A stretch of 57,432 bases of DNA from Arenibaculum pallidiluteum. Lineage in GTDB: Bacteria > Pseudomonadota > Alphaproteobacteria > Azospirillales > Azospirillaceae. The position numbers and the translations under genes are program-made. Location: the NCBI RefSeq assembly GCF_017355985.1, contig NZ_JAFIQU010000028.1:1-57432 (forward strand). The letters are read 5' to 3'. The notes under the pieces were generated by a model. The model was not told where the DNA came from and did not search any database. It saw only the letters and a list, made by a program, of their open reading frames with translations. Positions within the stretch are counted from its first letter, which is position 1; every line of letters begins with the position of its first letter. Below, piece by piece: positions 1 to 7,831 of this stretch.

Positions 1-192
1 GTGCTGCAGGAGCTCGTGAACCTGAGCCCGCGCGGCATCCGCGAGCATCTCGGCCTGAACAAGCCGATCTATGCCCGCACCGCCGCCTATGGCCATTTCG
101 GCCGCGCTCCCGAGATCGACGGCGGCTTCTCCTGGGAACGCCTCGACCTCGTCGACCAGCTCAGGTCCGCCTTCGGCGCTCGGCCGCGTTGA
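1..192 (+). CDS. metK: S-adenosylmethionine synthetase, C-terminal end (5' truncated by window)
   Basis: The open frame enters from the left edge and stops at a TGA at 190-192, leaving the last 63 residues. They contain the MetK C-terminal signature: [20 protein letters not shown], then GHFGR, then a [11 protein letters not shown] tail. This ending, with the GGFSWE insertion, is typical of alphaproteobacterial MetK. The enzyme makes S-adenosylmethionine from methionine and ATP in the cytoplasm. The GTG at position 1 is an internal valine codon, not a start. The next 175 bp hold no convincing gene, only a weak 5-bp GC hairpin near 194-212. Confidence 0.93.
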   Translation: MLQELVNLSPRGIREHLGLNKPIYARTAAYGHFGRAPEIDGGFSWERLDLVDQLRSAFGARPR

Positions 193-367
193 AGGCGGCT
201 GTGCGAACCGCCCTACCTGCCGACCTGTCCTGCCGCACAGCAGCAGGTGGCGACGGCGGCGGCATGATCGATGACCCTATCGGGCGGCCGATCTTCGCGT
301 GCCCGGAGCCCGCGTGACGGTGCCAGGAGAGGGGGCGGCCTGAACGCGCAGGTCGCGCCCCGCTCCC

Positions 368-1036
368 TCAGAGCGGCGACACGACGCCCGGCAGCTTCAG
401 CGTGCTGATGAACCGGGAATAGGTGTCCGAGAGGTTTGCCATGATCTCGGCGTCGATGCGTTCCACGGCCTTCCCCAGCTTCGCCTCGTCCTGCAACGCC
501 TCCTGGCACAGCTTCAACGTCGCTTTCGGAAGATTCGCCTCACCCTCAAGGTACTTTTCATAGAGGCTTTTCAGATCCGACTGCTTCTTCACTTTTTTGA
601 GAGCGACCATAATGTCGAGGTTCACCGTCGAGAATTCCTGGTCGCAGTATTTGCGGAATTCGCTGAATTTCCGCGTTTTCAAGCGCTTGATCTGCTCGAA
701 AAGGTGAACCTGCGTGTCTCGCTTGGCGTCGCCAACGGCCTCGGCGAGTCCTTTGGAAAGGGCGACGACGGCGGCCACGTAGTCCGGATCGGATTTCTTC
801 GAAACGGCCTCGGCTTCCTTCTTCAAGGTCTTCATGTAGGCGGCGGCCTGTGCGGCGAGCACATGCAGGGCTTTAACCTTCAGCTGGTAAGTGGGCATCA
901 ACTCGACGGCCTTGAACGCCTTGTCAAGGCCGCTCGATTTCACGGCGATGCCAAACACTTTCGTTTTCGGTTTACTCTTCCCCGTCGCGGCCGTGAATTC
1001 ATCCTTCTTGCGCTTCCAAGTCTCAGAGCCACTCAA
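368..1036 (-). CDS. Lysine-rich helical hypothetical protein
   Basis: Unrecognised protein of about 222 residues. I chose the TTG start at 1036 because GGGAGGG lies 7 nt upstream; the frame extends to another TTG at 1111 without a comparable site. The product is very lysine-rich and mostly helix-forming, with no signal peptide or membrane segment. It begins MSGSETWKRKKDEF and ends KLPGVVSPL. Base composition differs sharply from the neighbours: 541-600 has only 25 G/C of 60. That suggests acquisition by transfer or relaxed amelioration. Downstream is the end of metK; upstream is an AT-rich dyad. It could be a nucleoid-associated, toxin-immunity or structural protein, but nothing in the sequence decides. 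Confidence 0.7.
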   Translation of the reverse strand: MSGSETWKRKKDEFTAATGKSKPKTKVFGIAVKSSGLDKAFKAVELMPTYQLKVKALHVLAAQAAAYMKTLKKEAEAVSKKSDPDYVAAVVALSKGLAEAVGDAKRDTQVHLFEQIKRLKTRKFSEFRKYCDQEFSTVNLDIMVALKKVKKQSDLKSLYEKYLEGEANLPKATLKLCQEALQDEAKLGKAVERIDAEIMANLSDTYSRFISTLKLPGVVSPL

Positions 1037-1129
1037 TCCTGCACCCTCCCACAACAAACTTTGTCGTTTACACCCTTTGACAATCGGGCGAGCCGAAGCC
1101 GGCAGCCGCAATACGAAGGACCAAACTCG

Positions 1130-1160
1130 TTCCCGAAGTTTAATTAAACGTTTCGGGAAA
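1130..1160. promoter_or_regulatory. AT-rich inverted repeat between TetR gene and lysine-rich gene
   Basis: Arms TTCCCGAA (1130-1137) and TTCGGGAA (1152-1159) are exact inverted repeats. The segment between them contains the 12-bp palindrome GTTTAATTAAAC (1138-1149). It lies about 100 bp past the TetR stop and about 95 bp before the lysine-rich gene's start, both on the minus strand. It could be a terminator for one, an operator for the other, or both. Confidence 0.45.
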
Positions 1161-1257
1161 CGCGTGTCCAGGGGCGGCTAACAGGTGATTGCGAGAATGC
1201 TCGATGCCTTCCCGGCCTTGCAGATTTGAGGTCTGCAAGCGAAGAGCATGAGCCGGT

Positions 1258-1857
1258 TCAAGCGGTCGGCCGGGATTTTGACGGCTTTCCGTCACTGGCC
1301 CGACGCATCGCACGGCGCGCCGCCTCTGCCGCATCGAAGACGACCGTGCGGACGACGCGCTCCATTGCCTCCGTGTCATCGAACACGGCCGTCAGCAGCG
1401 TTGCCCCCTCCAGCCTGATGAGGGCGTCGGACGCGACCGTCTCCGCCCTTTCCCGGGGCATCGCCCGAGCCAGGATCCCGCCCAGGCGGTCCCGAAGTGA
1501 CTGGAAGAAGGCCCGGACCGCTTCCTTGGCAACGGGCGTGTCGTCGCCCACGCCATAGGCCAGATGCAAACCGACGCAACGCTTGCGGTCGGACAGGTCG
1601 GCGGCGATGGCCCTGACCAGGGCTTCATAGGCGACGTTCCAGGGACGGTCGTCCATGTCGGGCCGAGAAAGGGTTTCCCGAAGCGTGAGATCGAGAACTT
1701 CGGGAACCAGCGCCTCCTTGTTCGGAAAGCGCATGTAAAGTGATGCCTTTCTCAGGCCGACGCGATCGGCGAGATCCTGCATGGACGCGCCGGCGTATCC
1801 CCGTTCGCGGAACAGCTCGCGTGCGGCAACGACGATCTCTTCCTTCGCGACCTTCAT
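1258..1857 (-). CDS. TetR/AcrR family transcriptional regulator
   Basis: The 199-residue length is typical of the TetR family. The ATG at 1857 is preceded by a strong GGGGGGAG site; longer versions of the frame lack one. Residues about 5-55 form the DNA-binding helix-turn-helix, with RELFRERGYAGASMQDLADR and then RKASLYMRFPNKEALV, the classic TetR recognition region. The C-terminal ligand domain is not assignable. The gene diverges from an alpha/beta hydrolase, and a TetR-type palindrome sits in the 169-bp gap, so it most likely represses the hydrolase and itself. The inducer is unknown. Confidence 0.88.
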   Translation of the reverse strand: MKVAKEEIVVAARELFRERGYAGASMQDLADRVGLRKASLYMRFPNKEALVPEVLDLTLRETLSRPDMDDRPWNVAYEALVRAIAADLSDRKRCVGLHLAYGVGDDTPVAKEAVRAFFQSLRDRLGGILARAMPRERAETVASDALIRLEGATLLTAVFDDTEAMERVVRTVVFDAAEAARRAMRRASDGKPSKSRPTA

Positions 1858-1934
1858 GCTCCCCCCTTCCGAGGCCTCCGGCGGCGTTCGCCGGAGGCCG
1901 TGGTGATCCCTAGCAGAATCCACCCCCCTTTACA

Positions 1935-1948
1935 ACCGACCGATCGGT
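1935..1948. promoter_or_regulatory. Probable TetR-family operator
   Basis: ACCGACCGATCGGT contains the perfect palindrome ACCGATCGGT (1939-1948) and matches the ACCGACCGGTCGGT-like operators known for many TetR repressors. It is 78 bp upstream of the TetR start and 79 bp upstream of the divergent hydrolase start, so it can control both. Inferred from sequence and position. Confidence 0.65.
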
Positions 1949-2026
1949 AGTATTTTGGAAGGACGGCCAGGGCAGGCGGATGTGCCGTCCGAGCCCGAAT
2001 GGCCGCCAAGCCGGTCGGAGGTTTCG

Positions 2027-2884
2027 ATGACGGTGAGCTACAGAACACGGAAGGTCGGGGATGTGGAGGTGTTCTACAGGGAAGCGGGCGCGAAGGACGC
2101 CCCGGTCGTGCTGCTGCTGCACGGCTTCCCGACGTCGAGCCACATGTTCCGCGAACTTATTCCGCGGCTTGCGGACCGCTACCGCGTGATCGCACCGGAT
2201 CTTCCCGGCTTCGGCTATACCAAGGCGCCGCCGCGCGGGGAGTTCACCTACACCTTCGACACCCTGGCGAAGGTGATCGACGGCTTCACCCTGGCCATGG
2301 AGCTCGAGCGCTACGCGCTTTACGTATTCGATTACGGGGCGCCGGTCGGGCTGAGGCTGGCGAGCGCGCATCCCGAGCGCGTGACCGCGCTGATAAGCCA
2401 GAACGGCAACGCCTACATGGAGGGCTTCAGCGACGAATGGGGAGCCTGGCAGGCCTACTGGCGGGATCCGAGCCCCGCGAACCGCGAGGCCTGCCGCGTA
2501 TCGCTTTCCGCCGACGCGATCGAGAACTGGCAATACCGGACAGGCGCGGATCCGAGCCGGCTCGGCCCCGACGGCTATATGCTCGATATCGCCCTGATGT
2601 CCCGGCCCGGCGCCGAGGAGATCCAGCTGGACCTCATCCGGGACTACTCCAGCAATATCGATCGCTATCCCGAGTTCCAGGCCTATTTCCGCAAGCATCA
2701 GCCGCCGTTCCTTGCCGTCTGGGGACGGCACGATCCGGCGTTTCTCCCTGCCGGGGCGGAAGCCTACAAGCGCGACCTGCCCAGAGGCCACGTGCATCTG
2801 CTCGACACCGGGCATTTCGCGCTCGAAACGCATGCGAGCGAGATCGCCGGGATCATCCGCAGCTTCCTCGGCCAGCACCTCTGA
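2027..2884 (+). CDS. Alpha/beta hydrolase with Asp nucleophile (epoxide hydrolase / haloalkane dehalogenase type)
   Basis: 285 residues, using the ATG at 2027 (GGAGG 6 nt upstream). Alpha/beta-hydrolase landmarks are in order: the oxyanion-hole motif HGFP at 32-35, DLPGFGYT at 58-65, nucleophile elbow VFDYGAPVG with Asp102, acid Asp236 in WGRHDPAF and His263 in DTGHF. An aspartate nucleophile rather than serine points to epoxide hydrolases or haloalkane/haloacetate dehalogenases, which hydrolyse through a covalent ester. The substrate cannot be read from sequence. It diverges from the TetR gene and should be inducible through it. A paralogue lies at 16955-17836. Two hairpins follow the stop. 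Confidence 0.85.
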   Translation: MTVSYRTRKVGDVEVFYREAGAKDAPVVLLLHGFPTSSHMFRELIPRLADRYRVIAPDLPGFGYTKAPPRGEFTYTFDTLAKVIDGFTLAMELERYALYVFDYGAPVGLRLASAHPERVTALISQNGNAYMEGFSDEWGAWQAYWRDPSPANREACRVSLSADAIENWQYRTGADPSRLGPDGYMLDIALMSRPGAEEIQLDLIRDYSSNIDRYPEFQAYFRKHQPPFLAVWGRHDPAFLPAGAEAYKRDLPRGHVHLLDTGHFALETHASEIAGIIRSFLGQHL

Positions 2885-2922
2885 GGGCGCGCGGCTCCCG
2901 GCACGGGACCGATGCGGAAATG

Positions 2923-2993
2923 CGAACGGAGCCGGCGACGGCTCCGTTCGAGGCGGCTGGCCGCCCCTCCCGACGGGCGGTCCGTCGGGAGGG
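2923..2993. terminator. Two tandem perfect hairpins in a convergent gap
   Basis: Hairpin 1: 12-bp arms 2923-2934 and 2939-2950 around a GCGA tetraloop. Hairpin 2: 12-bp arms 2965-2976 and 2982-2993 around a 5-nt loop. Both are perfect and lie between the hydrolase stop (2884) and the stop of the convergent RTX gene (3023). Neither has a strong U-tract, so they may act as bidirectional or mRNA 3'-end protecting structures rather than classic terminators. Confidence 0.6.
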
Positions 2994-3022
2994 ACCGGCT
3001 ACCGCCGGCCTGCGCAGTGGGA

Positions 3023-5536
3023 TCAGAGAGCGAAGTCGGACGCGGCCAGCGAGGTCACGCCATGGACCTCGATCTGGAAGTCCGCGACCTTGTCGCCGTT
3101 CACGTCGCCCTCGACCAGCACATGGCCGGAGCCCGCGACGACGTGGATCTGCCCGGCCTTGCCCGAGAAAGCGCCCGAGCCCAAGAAGGTGAAGGCCTGG
3201 TTGCCCGACGACTTCGTGCTGGCGTCGATCTCGGAGAGGACGATCTTGTCGCCCTCGGCACGGGAGAAGTCCTGGATCACGTCCCGGTTCTCCGATCCCG
3301 CCCGGCTGTGCTCGATCTTCTGGTAGATGAAGCGGTCGGCGCCCTGCCCGCCCACCAGGACATCCTTGCCCCAGTTGCCGGTCAGTTCGTCGTTGCCGGC
3401 ACCGCCGTACAGGCGGTCGTTGCCGTTGCCGCCCAGCAGCTTGTCGGCGCCGTTCGCGCCATAGAGGGAGTCGTTGCCGTCGCCACCGCTCAAGGTGTTG
3501 GCGCCGCCGTTGCCGATCAGCGTGTTGTCCTTGGCATTGCCGGTGCCGTTCCAGTCGCCCGTCCCCGTCAGGACCAGGTTCGTCTGGCTGGACGAGAGCG
3601 TCGTGCTGGCGCCCTTCTGCACCGTCGTGCCCGTGAGCTCGCCCACCGAGGGGATCCCGGTCGAGGGCGCGGGTGCCGGGGCAGGAGCGGGTGCCGGCGC
3701 AGGAGCCGTCGAGCCCGTGAGCTGGAACTGCCCGGCCGAGAAGCTCGAGAGCGTCTTGCCGAGGAAGGTCAGCGTCTCGCCATTGCCGAGCGACAGGACC
3801 ACGTCGCTTCCGACCTGCTTCAGCGCGGCCAGCACCTGGGCCGTCGTGGCGAAGGGGGTCTTGTCCAGGATGACCTTGTCGGCGCCATTCCCGAAATCCG
3901 TGATCACGTCGCTGCCGTTGCCGGCCGTGACCACGAAGGTGTCGGCCCCCGCGCCACCGGTCAGCTTGTCGCTGCCGGCGCCGCCGTTGATCCGGTCGGC
4001 CCCGATTCCGCCCTTGATCAGGTTGTCGAGCGCATTGCCGACGACGCTGGCGCCCGTGTTCAGCCGGATCTCCAGGTTCTCGACATGGTCGGCCATGGCG
4101 TAGCTGCCGGTCCACACCAGCGCAGTGTCGACGCCTTCGCCGGCCTTCTCGACGATCTTGTCGTCCGGATGGCCGATCGCGTAGGTGTCGTCGCCCTTGC
4201 CGCCGGTCATCGTGTCGGCGCCGGAACGGCCGTCGAGATACTCGTTGGCGATGGTGCCCGTCAGGGAGTCGGTCTTGCCCGAGGTGGTCGAGCCGTAGAG
4301 GCTCTTGGTCCAGGCCTTGCTTTCGACCCACTTGGCCGGCTCGACAGGGGCCGGGACGGGCGTGGACGGCTCGGCCGGGACCACGATCGGGCCGGGAACG
4401 ACCGGCGGCTCGGCCGGCACCGGGATGGGAACGGGGACAACATCATCGGCGCTGCCGATGCCCTCGATGAAGTCCTTGATGTCCCCGAGGGTCGCACCGG
4501 CCTGCAGCGTGTTCGGGCCGACCTTGTTGCCGGTCACCACGTAGCCCTTGGACTCGCCGGCCTCGGGCTTGAAGAAATCGCTCCTCGCGGTCGTGTTATT
4601 GATAATCTTGTTATTATAGGAGTGGTAGTTGAACAGGCCCTTGCTTTCCTCCAGGTGGTTCACCGACTGGACGATGCCGCCGATGTAGTTTTCCTGAAGG
4701 ATGGAGTCCTTGGCGCCGATGAAATTGACGCTGGTCGAGTGGCCGGAGCCGAAGACGTTGCCGTGGACATTCACGCGCGCGGCGTCGTAGCCGCCCCACT
4801 CCTCGCCGTCGAAGGACCGCTCGCCGGTGACGTGCGAGTTTCCGAAGCCGCCGACGAACAGGGCCGTGCCGCCCGTGCCGACGAACTCGTTGCCGACGAT
4901 CTCAATGTCGCGCGAGCCCGTCTTCACCGTCAGGCCGGTGTAGCCGAAGGTACCCTTGATGGTGTTGTACGCGTAGGTGGTGTCCTCGACCGACACGTTG
5001 TCGATCGCTTCCTGCCGCCAGGTGCCGTTGATGGTGTTGCCGACGATCAGGCAGTCCTTGGCGCCGTTGAACAGCTTGAAGCCGTCCTGGCCCTTGCCCG
5101 TGATCAGGTTTCCCGCGATCACGAGGTTCTTGGCCGGGTTATCCCACGAGCCCGCGAGCTTGAAGCCGCCGATGTCGCCCTCGGTGGAATTCGAGACGAC
5201 GTGGAAATCCTTGATGATCAGGTTGCTGAGGCCCCAGCCGGAAACCGTCGCGGCGCTCGGCCCGCCGACGATCTTCGCGGCCTGGGGTCCGTCGGCCGAG
5301 ACCAGCATGATCGGCTTGTCATCGGTGCCGTGCAGGCCGTCCAGCTTGATGTTCTCGTTGTAGGTGCCACCCTTCACCATGATGGCGGTGCCGGGGCTGC
5401 CCTTGGCCTTGTTGATGGCCGCCTGAATGCTTTTCAGCGGCGAGCCTTCGGAACCGCTGTTGGTGTTGCTGCCGGTCGGCGAAACCCAGATGGTCCGGGT
5501 CGGCTCGAAGCCGGCGAAGGGATCAACGATGGCCAT
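3023..5536 (-). CDS. Large RTX calcium-binding protein with N-terminal right-handed parallel beta-helix (paralogue 1)
   Basis: 837 residues from the ATG at 5536 (AAGGA sites upstream; the frame beyond has no good start). There is no Sec signal. Residues about 10-400 are a beta-helix region opening with the WVSPTGSNTNSGSEGSPLKS signature and rich in repeated NxI/V strands. A proline-rich linker follows, then a module with LDGRSGADTMTGGKGDDTY RTX repeats, an alanine-proline linker (codons at about 3667-3710), and a second RTX block of GGxGNDxLYG nonapeptides before a C-terminal domain. RTX repeats bind Ca2+ and usually mark type I secretion through a C-terminal signal; no HlyB/D-type exporter lies in the window. 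A role as extracellular polysaccharide epimerase, lyase or adhesin is inference. Confidence 0.87.
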   Translation of the reverse strand: MAIVDPFAGFEPTRTIWVSPTGSNTNSGSEGSPLKSIQAAINKAKGSPGTAIMVKGGTYNENIKLDGLHGTDDKPIMLVSADGPQAAKIVGGPSAATVSGWGLSNLIIKDFHVVSNSTEGDIGGFKLAGSWDNPAKNLVIAGNLITGKGQDGFKLFNGAKDCLIVGNTINGTWRQEAIDNVSVEDTTYAYNTIKGTFGYTGLTVKTGSRDIEIVGNEFVGTGGTALFVGGFGNSHVTGERSFDGEEWGGYDAARVNVHGNVFGSGHSTSVNFIGAKDSILQENYIGGIVQSVNHLEESKGLFNYHSYNNKIINNTTARSDFFKPEAGESKGYVVTGNKVGPNTLQAGATLGDIKDFIEGIGSADDVVPVPIPVPAEPPVVPGPIVVPAEPSTPVPAPVEPAKWVESKAWTKSLYGSTTSGKTDSLTGTIANEYLDGRSGADTMTGGKGDDTYAIGHPDDKIVEKAGEGVDTALVWTGSYAMADHVENLEIRLNTGASVVGNALDNLIKGGIGADRINGGAGSDKLTGGAGADTFVVTAGNGSDVITDFGNGADKVILDKTPFATTAQVLAALKQVGSDVVLSLGNGETLTFLGKTLSSFSAGQFQLTGSTAPAPAPAPAPAPAPSTGIPSVGELTGTTVQKGASTTLSSSQTNLVLTGTGDWNGTGNAKDNTLIGNGGANTLSGGDGNDSLYGANGADKLLGGNGNDRLYGGAGNDELTGNWGKDVLVGGQGADRFIYQKIEHSRAGSENRDVIQDFSRAEGDKIVLSEIDASTKSSGNQAFTFLGSGAFSGKAGQIHVVAGSGHVLVEGDVNGDKVADFQIEVHGVTSLAASDFAL

Positions 5537-5643
5537 TCCTTGAAAATCCTTTTTCCGTGCACCACCCCGCGCACCAGTTGGCGCGCCTGACGGCTGGTAT
5601 ATATCGATAGTGGTAATCTGATCGGATTGGCCAAGGCGCTCTA

Positions 5644-5652
5644 GTGACAATG
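5644..5652 (-). promoter_or_regulatory. TTGTCAC-containing element upstream of RTX paralogue 1
   Basis: The minus strand reads CATTGTCAC here, 108 bp before the start of paralogue 1. The same TTGTCAC core recurs upstream of the other two RTX paralogues within a longer conserved block. The surrounding 5590-5700 is AT-rich for this genome and is the likely promoter region, but no clear -10 element follows at the right distance. Confidence 0.35.
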
Positions 5653-5831
5653 AGCGGTGCAAAGATGTGACACAGCGTTAAATATTGTTTTGCTTCGATT
5701 TTCTCACAAGAACGCTGCCGTCGCGGTCCGGACCCGCAGGCGATTGTTCCTGCTGCGGCATGCAGCGGTTTCCGTCCCGGCTGTCGGGGCAGGGAAAGGG
5801 TGGGATCCCGCCGGCATTCCGGGCGGGCGGG

Positions 5832-6107
5832 TCAACTCCCGGCGCTGACCGGGCGGGCAAAGACGACGCCGACCTTCTCTCCGACGGCGAAGCAGCCGGG
5901 GTCGTCCACGACGAAGCGCCGCCGGCCGGCCTGGATGCCGTAGCGCCAGGTTCCGCCGGGATAGGCGATCCACTCGATCCGTCCGGCGAGGACCGGACCC
6001 ACATGCCGCATCGCGTCCAACGGGACGAGCCCTGCCCGCCGTGGCCGCCGGAGCTGCGGTTGGCCCGTCGCCGCCTGGGCCGCATCGATTGCGGTGACCC
6101 GTTCCAT
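5832..6107 (-). CDS. Small hypothetical protein
   Basis: 91 residues from the ATG at 6107, preceded by AAGGAG at a 5-nt spacing, which separates it from other open frames over the same DNA. The C-terminal half looks like a compact beta fold: GRIEWIAYPGGTWRYGIQAG, then RRRFVVDDPGCFAVGEKVGVVFAR. No signal peptide or membrane segment. Not recognised. It lies 295 bp upstream of RTX paralogue 1 on the same strand and 285 bp from the divergent cupin gene. Confidence 0.65.
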   Translation of the reverse strand: MERVTAIDAAQAATGQPQLRRPRRAGLVPLDAMRHVGPVLAGRIEWIAYPGGTWRYGIQAGRRRFVVDDPGCFAVGEKVGVVFARPVSAGS

Positions 6108-6392
6108 GCCGGCTCCTTGGAGAAAGGTCCCGCCGGCGCGGGGCCGGCGGGGCAAGGGGGTCGTATCGGGCCCTCCTCACAGGACCGCCGGGACGCTACC
6201 GCAGCCGGCCGCAGGGGGACAGTGAAGGTCTGATGACTCCGGGCGGACGTCGCGCTGCAGTACCCATGCCGGCCAGGAGCATCAGGGTTCCCGGCCCGGC
6301 ATGGACGGCAGGCGCAGGCCGGATTGAGCATGTGCGAGGCGCCGGATAGGGTGGCGTGCCGACTGCAGCCGTGCGGGCGGAGGGGGGACGGG

Positions 6393-6887
6393 ATGTCGGA
6401 AACTGGGGAACGCGTCGTGACGCACCCCGTCGCGGTGATCGCGGCCGAGGCGCCGCTGCGCACCAGACGGTCCAACTATCCCGAGCCCTTCGCCACGCGC
6501 ATGGAGGGCCGGCAGAAGCGGCCGCTGGGCGACCTGTTCGGCCTCGGGAATTTCGGGGTCAACCTGACCCGGCTTCCACCGGGCAGCGTCTCGGCCCTGC
6601 TGCACCGGCACTCGCGCCAGGACGAGTTCATCTACGTCCTCGAAGGCACTCCGACCCTGGTCACGGACGGCGTGGAGACGGTCCTGCGGCCCGGCATGTG
6701 CGCGGGGTTCCCCGCGGGCGGGGCCGCGCACCAGCTCGTCAACCGCTCCGCCGGGGATGTCGTGTATCTCGAGATCGGCGACCGCTCGGCGGGGGACGAG
6801 GTGGGCTATCCCGCCGACGACCTCCAGGCCGTCCTCCACCCCGACGGTACCTGGCGGTTCGCGCGCAAGGACGGAACGCCGTACTGA
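6393..6887 (+). CDS. Cupin domain protein
   Basis: 164 residues from the ATG at 6393 with AGGGGGG upstream. The conserved cupin barrel motifs are visible: HRHSRQDEFIYVLEGTPTL (motif 1, HxHxxxxE-like metal site) and GMCAGFPAGGAAHQLVN with a downstream VYLEIGDR strand (motif 2). Proteins of this type often bind sugars or small metabolites, or act as isomerases; the substrate is unknown. It is followed 32 bp later by an EamA exporter on the same strand, so the two may be co-transcribed. Confidence 0.82.
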   Translation: MSETGERVVTHPVAVIAAEAPLRTRRSNYPEPFATRMEGRQKRPLGDLFGLGNFGVNLTRLPPGSVSALLHRHSRQDEFIYVLEGTPTLVTDGVETVLRPGMCAGFPAGGAAHQLVNRSAGDVVYLEIGDRSAGDEVGYPADDLQAVLHPDGTWRFARKDGTPY

Positions 6888-6919
6888 CGGAGGGGCCGCG
6901 CCCCCGAAAAGGACCAAGG

Positions 6920-7831
6920 ATGACGCCCTCCGGCCTGTCCCTACCCCATGCGCTGCTGGCGCTCGCCGTGGTCGCGGTGTGGGGCACCAACTTCGTGATC
7001 ATCAGCATCGCCCTGCACGAGATGCCGCCGCTGCTCTTTGCGACGCTGCGCTTCGTCTTCGCCCTGCTGCCGGCCGCCATGTTCCTGAAGCGCCCGGCAG
7101 TGCCGTGGCGGCACCTCGCGGCCTACGGCCTGCTGATCGGCGCGGGGCAGTTCGGCCTGCTCTATATCGCGATGCGCGGGCACATCTCGCCGGGCCTCGC
7201 CTCGCTGATCGTGCAGATGCAGGTGTTCTTCACCATCGGCCTGTCGGTCCGCCTGGCCGGCGAGCGGGTGATGGGCTTCCAGTGGGTCGCGCTGGCGCTG
7301 GGCACCGCCGGGATCGCGGTGATCGCGTCCAACACCGATTCCACGACCACGCCGCTCGGCCTCGCGCTGGTGCTGATGGCCGCGCTGAGCTGGGCCGGGG
7401 GCAACCTGGTCGCAAAGGCCAGCGGCCGGGCCAACATGCTGGCCTATGTCGTCTGGGCCAGCCTGTTCTCCGTGCCGCCGCTGCTGGTCCTCTCCCTGCT
7501 GGTCGAGGGCTGGCCGACGATCCTCGGAAGCCTGCGCCATGCCGGCGCGGCGACCTGGGCCGCCGTCCTCTGGCAGTCGGTGGGCAACACGCTGTTCGGA
7601 TACGCCGCCTGGGCCTGGCTGCTGGCACGCTACCCGGCTGCCACGATCAGCCCCATGGCGCTGCTGGTCCCGGTTTTCGGGATGGGGGCCTCCGCCTGGT
7701 GGCTGGCGGAGCCGCTGCCGCCGTGGAAGCTCGCCGCGGCTGCGCTGGTCCTGGGGGGCCTTGCCCTCAACATCCTGTACCCCCGCTGGCGGAACCGGCT
7801 GGCATTCGGTCGGGTGCCGGGCGGATCGTGA
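6920..7831 (+). CDS. EamA/DMT-family permease
   Basis: 303 residues, about ten hydrophobic segments arranged as two EamA repeats, the usual size for drug/metabolite transporter exporters. The N-terminus contains WGTNFVIISIALHEMPPLLF, a typical first-helix EamA motif. The start at 6920 follows AAGGACCAAGGA. Probably exports an amino acid or metabolite; substrate unknown. It follows the cupin gene closely. Its last 65 bp overlap tail-to-tail with another EamA gene on the opposite strand. Confidence 0.88.
   Translation: MTPSGLSLPHALLALAVVAVWGTNFVIISIALHEMPPLLFATLRFVFALLPAAMFLKRPAVPWRHLAAYGLLIGAGQFGLLYIAMRGHISPGLASLIVQMQVFFTIGLSVRLAGERVMGFQWVALALGTAGIAVIASNTDSTTTPLGLALVLMAALSWAGGNLVAKASGRANMLAYVVWASLFSVPPLLVLSLLVEGWPTILGSLRHAGAATWAAVLWQSVGNTLFGYAAWAWLLARYPAATISPMALLVPVFGMGASAWWLAEPLPPWKLAAAALVLGGLALNILYPRWRNRLAFGRVPGGS

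Noticed and set aside
3667..3710. Phase-variable repeat in RTX paralogue 1
   Set aside because: The (Ala-Pro) linker is encoded by imperfect hexamers, so gain or loss would keep the frame and only change linker length; not a switch.
2912..5590. 892-residue frame antisense to RTX paralogue 1
   Set aside because: Shadow of the RTX gene; composition dominated by Val, Gly, Asp and Arg as expected from complementing repeats.
5678..6475. Long minus-strand frames overlapping the 91-residue gene at 5832-6107
   Set aside because: Their products are Arg/Pro-rich without recognisable structure; only the 6107 start has a clear ribosome-binding site.
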